Source: Rhodospirillum rubrum ATCC 11170 (GTDB lineage: Bacteria > Pseudomonadota > Alphaproteobacteria > Rhodospirillales > Rhodospirillaceae). From it: 64,000 nt of DNA. The DNA lies in assembly GCF_000013085.1 (NCBI RefSeq), contig NC_007643.1, positions 567,001 to 631,000 on the forward strand, read 5' to 3'. Shown here piece after piece: positions 9,223 through 17,213 of the stretch (the stretch's first letter is position 1; every line of letters starts with the position of its first letter). The translations under genes were made by a program, and so were the position numbers. The notes below the pieces were generated by a model. The model ran no database searches and was not told the origin of the DNA. It was given only the letters and a program-made list of their open reading frames with translations.

Positions 9223-10213
9223 TCGCGCCTTCGCAGCCCTTCTCGCCGGACTCGGCCTGCTGGTCGTGGCCTTGTTCGCCGTCGCCCTGCTGGTCGGGCC
9301 GGCGGGATTGGCGCCGCGCGCCGCCCTGGTCGCCCTGATCAGCGGCGACGCCAGCCCCGCCGCCCTGGTGATGCGCGAGATCCGTTTGCCGCGCGCCCTG
9401 CTCGCCCTGCTGGTGGGCGGGTCGCTTGGGCTGTCGGGGGCGGCGTTGCAGGGCTATTTGCGCAATCCTTTGGCCGAGCCCGGATTGCTTGGCGTCGGCG
9501 CCAGCGCCAGCCTGGGGGCGGTGGTGGCGATCTATAGCGGTCTGGCCGCCGGCTTCGCCCTGGCCCTGCCGCTTTGCGCCCTGGCCGGAGCCCTGATCGC
9601 CGTGGTTCTGGTCGGCGTCCTGGCCGGACGGGCCGCCCATCCCCTGACCCTGATCCTGGCCGGCATCGCCGTCTCCAGTTTGGCCACCGCCCTGACCTCG
9701 CTGGCGCTCAATCTGTCGACCAATCCCTTCGCGGCGATGGAGATCGTGTTCTGGATGTTGGGCTCGCTTGAAAACCGCTCGATGAGCCATGTGCTGCTGG
9801 CCGGGCCGTTCATCGCCTTGGGCTGGGTATTGCTCGCCCGCCTGGGGCCGGCGCTTGACGCCCTGACCCTGGGCGAGGAGGCGGCCGCCACCTTGGGAAT
9901 CTCCCTGGGGCGGACGCGGGCCCTGGTCGTGCTCGGCACCGCTTCGGCGGTGGGGGCGGCGACGGCGGTGGCCGGCGCCGTCGGCTTCATCGGGCTGGTG
10001 GTTCCCCATCTGCTGCGGCCGCTGGTCGGCGGCCGGCCCTCGCGCCTGCTGGCGGCCAGCACCCTGGGCGGGGCGGCGATGCTGCTGGTGACGGATTTGG
10101 CGGTGCGGCTGATCGCCCCCGAGCGCGATCTCAAGCTTGGCGTCGTCACCGCCCTGGTCGGCGCGCCGTTTTTCCTGTGGCTGCTGGCGCGGATGCGCAA
10201 GGACGCGTTATGA
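9212..10213 (+). CDS. btuC: B12 ABC transporter permease
   Basis: A 333-residue polytopic permease of the FecCD/BtuC family with about nine or ten membrane helices. It has the family motif LSGAALQGYLRNPLAEPGLL near residues 75-95, the cytoplasmic coupling region GEEAAATLGISLGRTRAL, and the GFIGLVVPHLLRPLVGG segment near the C-terminus. ATG 9212 lies inside the end of btuF, giving an 11-nt overlap; a longer frame from 9059 lies wholly within btuF and is rejected. The stop overlaps the next start as ATGA. Confidence 0.93.
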   Translation: MGGDRAFAALLAGLGLLVVALFAVALLVGPAGLAPRAALVALISGDASPAALVMREIRLPRALLALLVGGSLGLSGAALQGYLRNPLAEPGLLGVGASASLGAVVAIYSGLAAGFALALPLCALAGALIAVVLVGVLAGRAAHPLTLILAGIAVSSLATALTSLALNLSTNPFAAMEIVFWMLGSLENRSMSHVLLAGPFIALGWVLLARLGPALDALTLGEEAAATLGISLGRTRALVVLGTASAVGAATAVAGAVGFIGLVVPHLLRPLVGGRPSRLLAASTLGGAAMLLVTDLAVRLIAPERDLKLGVVTALVGAPFFLWLLARMRKDAL

Positions 10214-11013
10214 GCCTGCTGCGCTGCGCCAGGGTCAGCGTGGTTCTGGGCGGGCGCCCGGTGGTGAGCGACGCGTCGTTCACCGTCGAACCGGGGGAAT
10301 GCGTTGGTCTGATCGGTCCCAATGGCGCGGGCAAGACCAGCCTGATGCGCGCCATCGCCGGACGTTTGGGGCATGGCGGACGCATCGCCCTGGCCGAGCG
10401 CGACGCGGCCACCCTTTCGCCCCCGTCCCGGGCGCGCCAACTCGCCTATCTGCCCCAGGACCGCGAGATCGTCTGGCCGGTCAGCGTGGAAACCCTGGTC
10501 GCCCTGGGCCGTCTGCCCCATCGCGGTGGCGCGACGGGGGGACGGCTGAACGACGCCGCCGCCATCCAGGGCGCCCTGGCGCGGATGGATCTGACCGAGA
10601 TGCGCAAGCGCCCGGTCGCCAGCCTGTCGGGCGGCGAGCGGGCGCGGGTTCTGCTGGCCCGGGTGCTGGCCCAGCAGGCGCCGCTGCTGCTGGCCGATGA
10701 ACCGGCTGCCGGTCTGGATCCCGCCCATCAGATCGCCCTGATGGAAACCTTCGCCGCCCTGGCCGGAGAGGGGCGGGCGGTGCTGGTGTCGCTCCATGAC
10801 CTGGGGCTGGCGGCGCGCTGGTGTACGCGCCTGCTGCTGCTTGATCGGGGGCGGCTGGTCGCCGATGGTCCGCCGGCCACGGTGGTGACCGCCCAAACCC
10901 TGGCCCGGGTCTATGGGGTGGAGGCCGATATCCGCAGCGACGCCGGCGGGCTGCTGGTCACGCCAACCGGGCGTGTGGCCAATCGCCTTACACCAGAATC
11001 CCGCCTTCGTTGA
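10210..11013 (+). CDS. btuD: B12 ABC transporter ATP-binding protein
   Basis: A 267-residue ABC ATPase with Walker A GPNGAGKTS, Q-loop YLPQDREIVW, signature LSGGERARV, Walker B LLLADEP and the H-loop VLVSLHDLGLA. It is the motor subunit for BtuC and is translationally coupled to it by a 4-nt overlap. Its last 26 nt overlap the 3' end of cbiZ on the opposite strand. Confidence 0.93.
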   Translation: MSLLRCARVSVVLGGRPVVSDASFTVEPGECVGLIGPNGAGKTSLMRAIAGRLGHGGRIALAERDAATLSPPSRARQLAYLPQDREIVWPVSVETLVALGRLPHRGGATGGRLNDAAAIQGALARMDLTEMRKRPVASLSGGERARVLLARVLAQQAPLLLADEPAAGLDPAHQIALMETFAALAGEGRAVLVSLHDLGLAARWCTRLLLLDRGRLVADGPPATVVTAQTLARVYGVEADIRSDAGGLLVTPTGRVANRLTPESRLR

Positions 11014-11668
11014 TCCACAGGTCCATCGCCTCGCGGGTGGCGTCATAGACGGCGGCGCCGATCGCTTGGCCGACTCCGGTATGCAGGCCGGCATAGGGGC
11101 TGGCCGGGCCCTCCGGCGGGCAGGCGAGGATCAGGCAGTCGGTGCCGGTGCCGGTGACCGGGCGGCTTTGCCCGGCGCGGATCAGGCAGCCTTCGATGAT
11201 CGCCGCCGTGCGCGCCTGGGTGGCGATCGACAGGGCTTCAAGCAGGGCGCCGTCGTCGAGTCGGGTGGAGACGTGGCACAGGATATTGACCGTACCCGGC
11301 GGGTGGGGGGCATCGGGCGGCCGGCCCAAGGCCGGGGGGGCGCCGATGCGTTCGGCATTGCCCAGCCCCAGGGTCATCAGCACCTGGGCGCTGGCCCCGC
11401 CCACGTCGCGCCGCGCCTGATGGTAACGGGTGATGGTGCGCGCCGTTAGCAGACCGACGGCGTCGCCCAGCCCGGCGGCTTCAAGGCGCGCGTCCAAAAC
11501 GGCGCGGGGCTCGATACCACAGGGAAGATCGCCATTGTCGACCTGAACCCAGGCCACGGCCGAGGCATGGCACAGTCCCGGGCGGTTGATTGCCCAGCCG
11601 ATCATGCGCTGGGGCCGCGCAAAACGGGCGACCAGCAGGGGCGGGCGGCAGTCGACGGTGAAGGTCAT
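10988..11668 (-). CDS. cbiZ: adenosylcobinamide amidohydrolase (CbiZ)
   Basis: A 226-residue protein with the CbiZ signature: NILCHVSTRL, a central TGTGTDCLILACP motif and YAGLHTGVGQAIGAAVYDA near the C-terminus. CbiZ removes the aminopropanol or lower-ligand side chain from adenosylcobinamide or pseudocobalamin, so that imported incomplete or foreign corrinoids can be rebuilt into the cell's own cobamide. ATG 11668 was chosen because it precedes the conserved VDCRPPLLVARF start; the longer frame to 11740 is Pro/Arg-rich noise. It is convergent with the btu operon and divergent from crtI. Confidence 0.88.
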   Translation of the reverse strand: MTFTVDCRPPLLVARFARPQRMIGWAINRPGLCHASAVAWVQVDNGDLPCGIEPRAVLDARLEAAGLGDAVGLLTARTITRYHQARRDVGGASAQVLMTLGLGNAERIGAPPALGRPPDAPHPPGTVNILCHVSTRLDDGALLEALSIATQARTAAIIEGCLIRAGQSRPVTGTGTDCLILACPPEGPASPYAGLHTGVGQAIGAAVYDATREAMDLWINEGGILV

Positions 11669-11748
11669 GAAAACGCCAAAACCAGAGCGGAAGAGGGGAG
11701 GGGCGGGGGGATGACGGAGAAGCGGTGGTCGCTTCCGCATTGCCGCCC

Positions 11749-11777
11749 TGTCAGTCGGCTGTTACAGTATCGACTGT
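11749..11777 (+). promoter_or_regulatory. PpsR/CrtJ-type operator upstream of crtI (TGT-N12-ACA-N8-TGT)
   Basis: TGT at 11749-11751 and ACA at 11764-11766 are 12 nt apart, and a second TGT follows after 8 nt (11775-11777), exactly the spacing seen before bchI. The right half overlaps a perfect 18-bp palindrome TTACAGT-ATCG-ACTGTAA (11762-11779). It lies 30-60 nt ahead of the crtI start, in the 139-bp spacer between cbiZ and crtI. Confidence 0.55.
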
Positions 11778-11807
11778 AAACCTTTTCTGTCCAGGTAGTC
11801 CTTTCCC

Positions 11808-13331
11808 ATGAAACTCCACCCAGCGCCTACCGTGCCGACACAAGACCGTCGGCCCCATGCGGTCGTGATCGGAAGCGGGTTCGGCGGGCTTGCCGCCGCG
11901 GTGCGTTTGGGAGCCCGGGGGTACAGGGTGACCGTTCTGGAAAAGCTGGGGGGACCGGGCGGTCGCGGCGGGGTGTTCAAGCAAGACGGCTTCACCTTCG
12001 ATGCCGGTCCGACCATCGTCACCTTGCCCAGCCTGTTCGAAGAGCTGTGGACCCTGTGCGGACGCCAGATGTCCGACGATGTCGACCTGCGGCCGTTGAC
12101 ACCTTTTTATACGATTCGCTTCAACGACGGCGAGACCTTCCGCGCCCAATCCGATCCCGAGGCCATGCGCGCCGAGGTCGCCCGCTTGTCGCCCGGCGAT
12201 GTCGAGGGCTACGAGCGCTTCATCGCCGAAAGCGAGGATATCTATAAGGTCGGCTTCGAGCAGATGGCCGACAAGCCGTTCTCGTCGATCACCGACATGC
12301 TGAAGGTGGTGCCCCAGATGCTCAAGCTGGGCGCCCTGCGCTCGGTCTGGGGCCATGTCGCCAAGCATGTCGCCGATCCGCGCCTGCGCATCGCGCTGAG
12401 TTTCCATCCGCTGTTCATCGGCGGTAACCCGCTGAGCGTGACCTCGATCTATTCGATGATCGCCTTTCTTGAACGGCGCTGGGGCGTGCATTTCGCCATG
12501 GGCGGCACCCATAGCTTGGTCAAAGGGCTGGTCGGGCTGATCGAAGGCCAGGGCAATCACCTGCGCTATAACGCCGGCGTCGCCGAGATCTTGGTGAAGA
12601 ACGACCGGGCCTGCGGCGTGCGGCTGGAGACCGGCGAGGAGATCGCCGCCGATATCGTCGTCTCCAACGCCGATTCCGCCGCCACCTATAAAAACCTGCT
12701 GCCCGCCGCCCATCGCCGCTGGTGGAGCGACCGGCGGCTGGCGTGGTCGCGCTATTCGATGAGCCTGTTCATCTGGCATTTCGGCACCAAGGGCACCTAT
12801 CCCGATGTCGCCCATCACACCATTCTGATGGGGCCGCGCTATCACACGCTGATCGCCGATATCTTCCAGGCCAAGACCCTGGCCAAGGATTTCAGCCTCT
12901 ATCTCTATCGCCCCACCGCCACCGACCCGTCGATGGCGCCCGAAGGCTGCGATTCCTTTTACGTGCTGTCGCCCGTGCCCCATCTGGGTGGCGGTCAGGA
13001 TTGGGCGCTTGAAGCAGAACCCTATCGCAAGGCGATCCTGGCCGAACTCGAACGCACCGTTCTGCCCGGCCTGGGGGCCAAGATCGTCACCTCGAAGGTG
13101 GTGACCCCCGTTGATTTCCGCGACGGACTGTCCAGCCTGAACGGCGCGGCCTTCGGTCTGGAACCGGCCTTTACCCAAAGCGCCTGGTTCCGCCCCCACA
13201 ATAAAAGCGAAGAGATCGACCGGCTTTATCTGGTTGGGGCCGGAACCCATCCCGGAGCCGGCCTGCCCGGCGTCCTGTCTTCGGCAAAAATCCTCGATAC
13301 GGTGGTGCCCGATGCCTCGGTCCTGGTCTAA
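11808..13331 (+). CDS. crtI: phytoene desaturase
   Basis: A 507-residue FAD-dependent carotenoid desaturase. It has an N-terminal dinucleotide-binding motif VVIGSGFGGLAAAVRL at residues 19-34, followed by FDAGPTIVTLPSLFEELW, and the C-terminal bacterial phytoene dehydrogenase signature YLVGAGTHPGAGLPGVLSS. It converts phytoene by successive desaturations to neurosporene or lycopene; in spirilloxanthin-forming bacteria four steps to lycopene are expected. The next gene (crtB) overlaps its end by 20 nt, the typical crtI-crtB pair. CrtD and other CrtI paralogues have similar folds, but pairing with crtB favours CrtI. Confidence 0.92.
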   Translation: MKLHPAPTVPTQDRRPHAVVIGSGFGGLAAAVRLGARGYRVTVLEKLGGPGGRGGVFKQDGFTFDAGPTIVTLPSLFEELWTLCGRQMSDDVDLRPLTPFYTIRFNDGETFRAQSDPEAMRAEVARLSPGDVEGYERFIAESEDIYKVGFEQMADKPFSSITDMLKVVPQMLKLGALRSVWGHVAKHVADPRLRIALSFHPLFIGGNPLSVTSIYSMIAFLERRWGVHFAMGGTHSLVKGLVGLIEGQGNHLRYNAGVAEILVKNDRACGVRLETGEEIAADIVVSNADSAATYKNLLPAAHRRWWSDRRLAWSRYSMSLFIWHFGTKGTYPDVAHHTILMGPRYHTLIADIFQAKTLAKDFSLYLYRPTATDPSMAPEGCDSFYVLSPVPHLGGGQDWALEAEPYRKAILAELERTVLPGLGAKIVTSKVVTPVDFRDGLSSLNGAAFGLEPAFTQSAWFRPHNKSEEIDRLYLVGAGTHPGAGLPGVLSSAKILDTVVPDASVLV

Positions 13332-14364
13332 TTCGTTGCTGGCGGCGAGCGCCGACGACTATGAGTATTGTCGCAAGCTTATCCGCACCGGCTCGCGGAC
13401 GTTTCACGCCGCCTCGCTGCTGTTGCCGGCGAAATTGCGCGATCCGGCCTATGCGCTTTACGCCTTTTGTCGGGTCTCCGACGACGCGGTGGACGCTCCC
13501 GATGCCCATCGCAACGCCATCGCCGTTCTGACCGACCGCCTGGACCGCGCCTATGCCGGCCGGCCCTTGCCGCTGCCTTGCGATCGCGCCTTCGCCGATA
13601 CGGTGTCGCGGTTTTCGATTCCCCGCGCCCTGCCCGAAGCCCTGCTTGAAGGGATGGAATGGGATCTGGAAGGGCGGCAATGCCCAAGCCTGTCGGATCT
13701 GCAGGCCTATTCGGCCCGGGTGGCCGGCACGGTCGGCGCCATGATGACGGTGCTGATGGGCGTGCGCGAGCCGGCGGTTCTGGCCCGCGCCTGCGATCTG
13801 GGCGTGGCCATGCAGTTCACCAACATCGCCCGCGACGTCGGCGAGGACGCCCGCAACGGCCGGCTTTATCTGCCCCACGACTGGCTGCGCGAGGCCGGCA
13901 TCGATCCGGCGATCTGGTTGGCCGATCCGCGTTTCACCCCGGAACTGGCCGGGGTAGTGCGTCGCCTGCTCGACGAGGCCGATCAGTTGTATCGGCGGGC
14001 GATCACCGGCATCAGCGGCCTGCCGGCAAGCTGTCGGCCGGCGATCCGCGCCGCGTGCGATCTGTATGCCGAGATCGGCCGCGAGGTTGAACGCGCCAAA
14101 TTCGACTCGATCTCGCGCCGCGCCGTCGTCCCCCCGGTGCGCAAGGTCAGGGTGGTCGGCCGCTCGCTGGGTGGAACCTTGCTGGGGCGGACCCTTGATT
14201 ACGCCCCGCCCTTGGACGAAACCCGGTTCCTGGTCGAAGCCTCGCTCCGCCAATGGGCCCCGGCCCGAAGCTCGCCGCTGGTTCCCTGGTGGCACTTCGG
14301 CGAACGCTGGACCTGGGTGATCGATCTTTTGATCGCCCTTGAAAGTCGTCATCAGCGTTTGTGA
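13312..14364 (+). CDS. crtB: phytoene synthase
   Basis: A 350-residue squalene/phytoene synthase that condenses two geranylgeranyl diphosphates to phytoene. Both Asp-rich substrate-Mg sites are visible: DDAVD at 57-61 and DVGED at 175-179, the latter within AMQFTNIARDVGEDARNGR. ATG 13312 lies inside the end of crtI and is preferred to the longer in-frame extension. The C-terminal 50 residues (RQWAPARSSPLVPWWHFGE...) extend past the core fold. Confidence 0.94.
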   Translation: MPRSWSNSLLAASADDYEYCRKLIRTGSRTFHAASLLLPAKLRDPAYALYAFCRVSDDAVDAPDAHRNAIAVLTDRLDRAYAGRPLPLPCDRAFADTVSRFSIPRALPEALLEGMEWDLEGRQCPSLSDLQAYSARVAGTVGAMMTVLMGVREPAVLARACDLGVAMQFTNIARDVGEDARNGRLYLPHDWLREAGIDPAIWLADPRFTPELAGVVRRLLDEADQLYRRAITGISGLPASCRPAIRAACDLYAEIGREVERAKFDSISRRAVVPPVRKVRVVGRSLGGTLLGRTLDYAPPLDETRFLVEASLRQWAPARSSPLVPWWHFGERWTWVIDLLIALESRHQRL

Positions 14365-14514
14365 AGACTTTTGGCGCCCGCTTATTGTGAAATTTGGTCT
14401 AGAGCAAAATCTATCAGAGAGAGCCGTGATGGCGCGGGATGCGATCGTATCCCCGGACGTGGTGTAACGGGCGCCCAGGCTGACGTTCTCCCTTGCAACA
14501 AGAGGATCCAGAAA

Positions 14515-14706
14515 ATGGATATCCTTATCATTATTGAACTCGTCTTGTTCTTTGGCGGCGTTATCGGTTTGTGTCTATGGCAGCTTTATACGCTGCATCG
14601 GCCTTCGACGAACGAAGCGCCGAGCGGTCCGCCGGCGTGGTGGCAGTTTCCCCGGCACTTGAATCGGGCGCTTGATTTGCTGATCATCGCCAAAAACCGC
14701 AAGTAG
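14515..14706 (+). CDS. small single-pass membrane protein, unknown
   Basis: A 63-residue ORF with one N-terminal hydrophobic helix (DILIIIELVLFFGGVIGLCL, residues 2-21), then a short polar segment with TNEAPSGPPAWWQFPRHL and a basic tail ending KNRK. The start is preceded by AGAGGA about 8 nt upstream. It lies 150 bp downstream of crtB, so it may be a small protein of the photosynthetic membrane, but that is inference. I do not recognise the family. Confidence 0.6.
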   Translation: MDILIIIELVLFFGGVIGLCLWQLYTLHRPSTNEAPSGPPAWWQFPRHLNRALDLLIIAKNRK

Positions 14707-14833
14707 AAAGCCTGGGTCGAACCGTGTTGAAGGGGGCCCCTTTAACCCGGAGGCCTTATTTTAGAGCGGCGATGGCGCGGAAAACCGCTATCCTCTTTTC
14801 GCCTGCCGCTCCCGCAAGCCCGGAGGTCGAGTC

Positions 14834-15223
14834 TTGTCCCAATCCGAAGGGGTCCAGGTTCCCGGGCCCAATCGCGCCGAATTTCCCGAAGGCGCCGTGG
14901 TGTTTCGCGAAGGCGACGCCGCCGATGGCGTCTATCTGGTTGAATCGGGCCTTGTCGACATGATCGTCCGCCGCCCCGACGGTAGCGAAGCGGTGATCGG
15001 AACCGTCGGCGCCGGAGAGGTCTTTGGCGAAATGGCGCTGATCGATGGTCATCCGCGCATGGCGACGGCGCGGGTGGCGATGGAGGCGACCCTGGTGCGC
15101 GTCTCCAACGAGGCCTTCCGCGCCCAGTTGAAATCGGCCAGCCCGGTGATCGCCCGCGTCATGCGCCAGATGGCCCATCGCTTGCGCACCCTGGCCCAGG
15201 ACATGGCCAACCGCGCCGAATAG
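14834..15223 (+). CDS. stand-alone cyclic-nucleotide-binding domain protein
   Basis: A 129-residue cNMP-binding (Crp-like) domain without a DNA-binding domain. The phosphate-binding cassette region VFGEMALIDGHPRMATARV is clear, preceded by GAVVFREGDAADGVYLVESGLVDM. The start is TTG, supported by a perfect GGAGG seven nt upstream; no in-frame ATG precedes the conserved domain. The helix after the barrel (VIARVMRQMAHRLRTLAQDM) may mediate dimerisation. Binding of cAMP or cGMP has not been shown, and its partner is unknown. Confidence 0.8.
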   Translation: MSQSEGVQVPGPNRAEFPEGAVVFREGDAADGVYLVESGLVDMIVRRPDGSEAVIGTVGAGEVFGEMALIDGHPRMATARVAMEATLVRVSNEAFRAQLKSASPVIARVMRQMAHRLRTLAQDMANRAE

Positions 15224-15268
15224 GCGCCCAAAGCCAGAACGCGACGACGATGTGCTGGCCTCTCAGGT

Positions 15269-16330
15269 CTATGCCTCGTCGGCGAGCACTAGAACATCAT
15301 CGGGACCGAACCACAGAGTCAGCGCCGTGCCGCGTTCGGGCGGCGGGCTGTTGGGGGCGTTGAAGGTCACATAGGTTAGGCTCTGGCGCCCCACCGCCAC
15401 CTTGACCCGCACCAGGGCCCCTTGAAACCCGACATCGACCACCGTCGCCTCCAGCTTGTTGGTGCGCTCGGGCGTGGGCAGCGGGCCGATGGCCTCGGGG
15501 CGCAGGGCGAGGCTGACCGTCGCCCCCACCGCCGCGCCCGCCAGCCCGCGCGTCGTCGTGATGCCCTGGCCTTCGATGGTCAGGCGGTCGGGGGCGAGGG
15601 CAACGCCCTCGAGCAGGTTCAAGGTGCCGACGAACGACGCGACGAAGCGGGTTTTCGGGGCGTTGTAGATCTCGAAGGGGGCGCCGACCTGATCGGCCCG
15701 GCCGTTGTGCATGACCACCACCCGGTCCGACATCGACAGGGCCTCCTCCTGGTCATGGGTGACGAAAACCGTGGTGATCCCCAATTCGCGCTGAACCGCC
15801 CGGATCTCCTCGCGCAACGACACGCGGATCTTGGCGTCGAGCGCCGAAAGCGGCTCATCGAGCAGCAAGATCTTCGGGCGCACGGCCAGGGCCCGGGCCA
15901 GGGCGACGCGCTGCTGTTGACCGCCCGACAGCTGATAGGGATAGCGGTCCTTGAGCTGGGGCAGTTTGATCAGCTCCAGCATTTCATCGACCCGCCGGGC
16001 GGTCTGACTGGCGGGTTCGCGCGCCACTTTCAGACCGAAGGCGACGTTCTCGGCCACCGTCAGATTGGGAAACAGCGCATAGGCCTGGAAGACCATGCCG
16101 ACCTTGCGCCGCGCCGGGGTCAGGGCGGTGACATCCTGTCCGTCGATTAGGATCCTGCCCGAGGACGGCGTTTCAAAGCCGCCGATCATCCGCAAGACCG
16201 TGGTCTTGCCGCAGCCCGAGGGGCCAAGGAACGAGACGAACTCGCCCCGCTCCACCGCCAAGGTGAAGTCGGAAACCACCCGGGCGGCGCCGAAGGCTTT
16301 GTGAAGGTCCTTGAGATCGAGATAGGCCAT
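15269..16330 (-). CDS. ABC importer ATPase, PotA/FbpC type
   Basis: A 353-residue ATP-binding protein with Walker A GPSGCGKTT, Q-loop VFQAYALFPNL, signature LSGGQQQRVALARAL, Walker B ILLLDEPLSALD, H-loop VTHDQEEAL and a C-terminal TOBE-like domain (about 240-350). It is the last gene of a binding protein-permease-permease-ATPase set on the minus strand. The substrate cannot be told from the ATPase; polyamine, Fe3+, sulfate/thiosulfate and aminoethylphosphonate systems share this architecture. A repeat element separates it from the upstream permease gene. Confidence 0.9.
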   Translation of the reverse strand: MAYLDLKDLHKAFGAARVVSDFTLAVERGEFVSFLGPSGCGKTTVLRMIGGFETPSSGRILIDGQDVTALTPARRKVGMVFQAYALFPNLTVAENVAFGLKVAREPASQTARRVDEMLELIKLPQLKDRYPYQLSGGQQQRVALARALAVRPKILLLDEPLSALDAKIRVSLREEIRAVQRELGITTVFVTHDQEEALSMSDRVVVMHNGRADQVGAPFEIYNAPKTRFVASFVGTLNLLEGVALAPDRLTIEGQGITTTRGLAGAAVGATVSLALRPEAIGPLPTPERTNKLEATVVDVGFQGALVRVKVAVGRQSLTYVTFNAPNSPPPERGTALTLWFGPDDVLVLADEA

Positions 16331-16349
16331 GCTGTTCGTCGAGGCTCCG

Positions 16350-16413
16350 CTAGAGCAAATCCCGAGCATTCTGCATCAGACTGCGACGACGATTTGCTTC
16401 AATCTCAGTATGG
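16350..16413 (+). repeat. nested-palindrome intergenic repeat, copy A
   Basis: Reads CTAGAGCAAATC ... GACGACGATTTGCTTC. The outer arms AGCAAATC/GATTTGCT enclose an inner hairpin GCATTCTG-CAT-CAGACTGC. It lies in the gap between a permease gene and the ATPase gene of one ABC operon. Related copies are at 35102, 41041, 42383 and 55107. Confidence 0.75.
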
Positions 16414-16430
16414 TAGGGCGGTCGGGGTTT

Positions 16431-17213
16431 TCAGGGGCTGGATTTTTTCGCCCGCGGCGGCCGGCCGACCCATTGCATCAGCCCCATCGCCGCCCAGGTC
16501 GCGGCGAAGGCGATCATCGCCAGGGCGGCGGGTTCATAGGCGCGATTGGCGCCGATAAGCTGCAAATAAGGGCCGAAGCCCGGGCGATTGAGAAGACTGG
16601 CCACGGTGAATTCGCCGATGACGATGGCGAAGGTGACGAAGGAACCGCTGAGGATCGCCGTGCGGATATTGGGCAAGATGACGCGCAGCAAGATGGTGAG
16701 CCGGCTCGCCCCCAGGCTTTCGGCCGCCTCGGTCAGGGTGCGGATGTCGATGCTGCGCAGCCCGGTGTCGATGGCCCGGTACATATAGGGCAGGGCCAGG
16801 GTGACATAGGCGAAGGCGAGCAGGATATCGGTGCCGCGATCGCTGGCGGTGAAGGGGATCAGCGACGAGCTGTTGTAGACGCGCAGATAGCCAAAGACGA
16901 TGACGATCGCCGGAATGACCAGCGGCATCAGCGTGATGAACTCGACGATCGGCCGCAGGCGCGGCAGCTTGAGCTGAACCCAATAGGCCGTGGGCAGGCA
17001 AAGCCCGACGCCGACGCCGATGGCCGCCAGCCCGAGCAGGGTGGAATAGCCGAAGCTGGCGATGAACAGCGGATCGTCGAAAATAACCCGATAGGCATCG
17101 AAGGAATATTCCCCCCGGCGCATGCGCAGCGAAAACTCGATGGTCGAGACCAGCGGCAAGATGAAATACGAGGCGCCAAAGACGATGGCGAGCCAGGGCC
17201 AGATCTTTTTCAT
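16431..17213 (-). CDS. ABC importer permease (second), PotC/ModB-like
   Basis: A 260-residue inner-membrane permease with about six helices and the EAA-type loop EAAESLGASRLTILLRVILPNI. Its start ATG overlaps the stop of the upstream permease gene by 4 nt, so the two permease subunits are translationally coupled. The reading frame remains open upstream inside the neighbouring permease gene, but that extension is a shadow and the ATG at 17213 precedes a good first helix (WPWLAIVFGASYFILPLV). Confidence 0.9.
   Translation of the reverse strand: MKKIWPWLAIVFGASYFILPLVSTIEFSLRMRRGEYSFDAYRVIFDDPLFIASFGYSTLLGLAAIGVGVGLCLPTAYWVQLKLPRLRPIVEFITLMPLVIPAIVIVFGYLRVYNSSSLIPFTASDRGTDILLAFAYVTLALPYMYRAIDTGLRSIDIRTLTEAAESLGASRLTILLRVILPNIRTAILSGSFVTFAIVIGEFTVASLLNRPGFGPYLQLIGANRAYEPAALAMIAFAATWAAMGLMQWVGRPPRAKKSSP

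Noticed and set aside
14399-14412. CTAGAGCAAAATCT as a sixth copy of the nested-palindrome repeat
   Set aside because: Only the first about 12 nt match; the inner hairpin and the right arm are missing, so it may be chance or a remnant.
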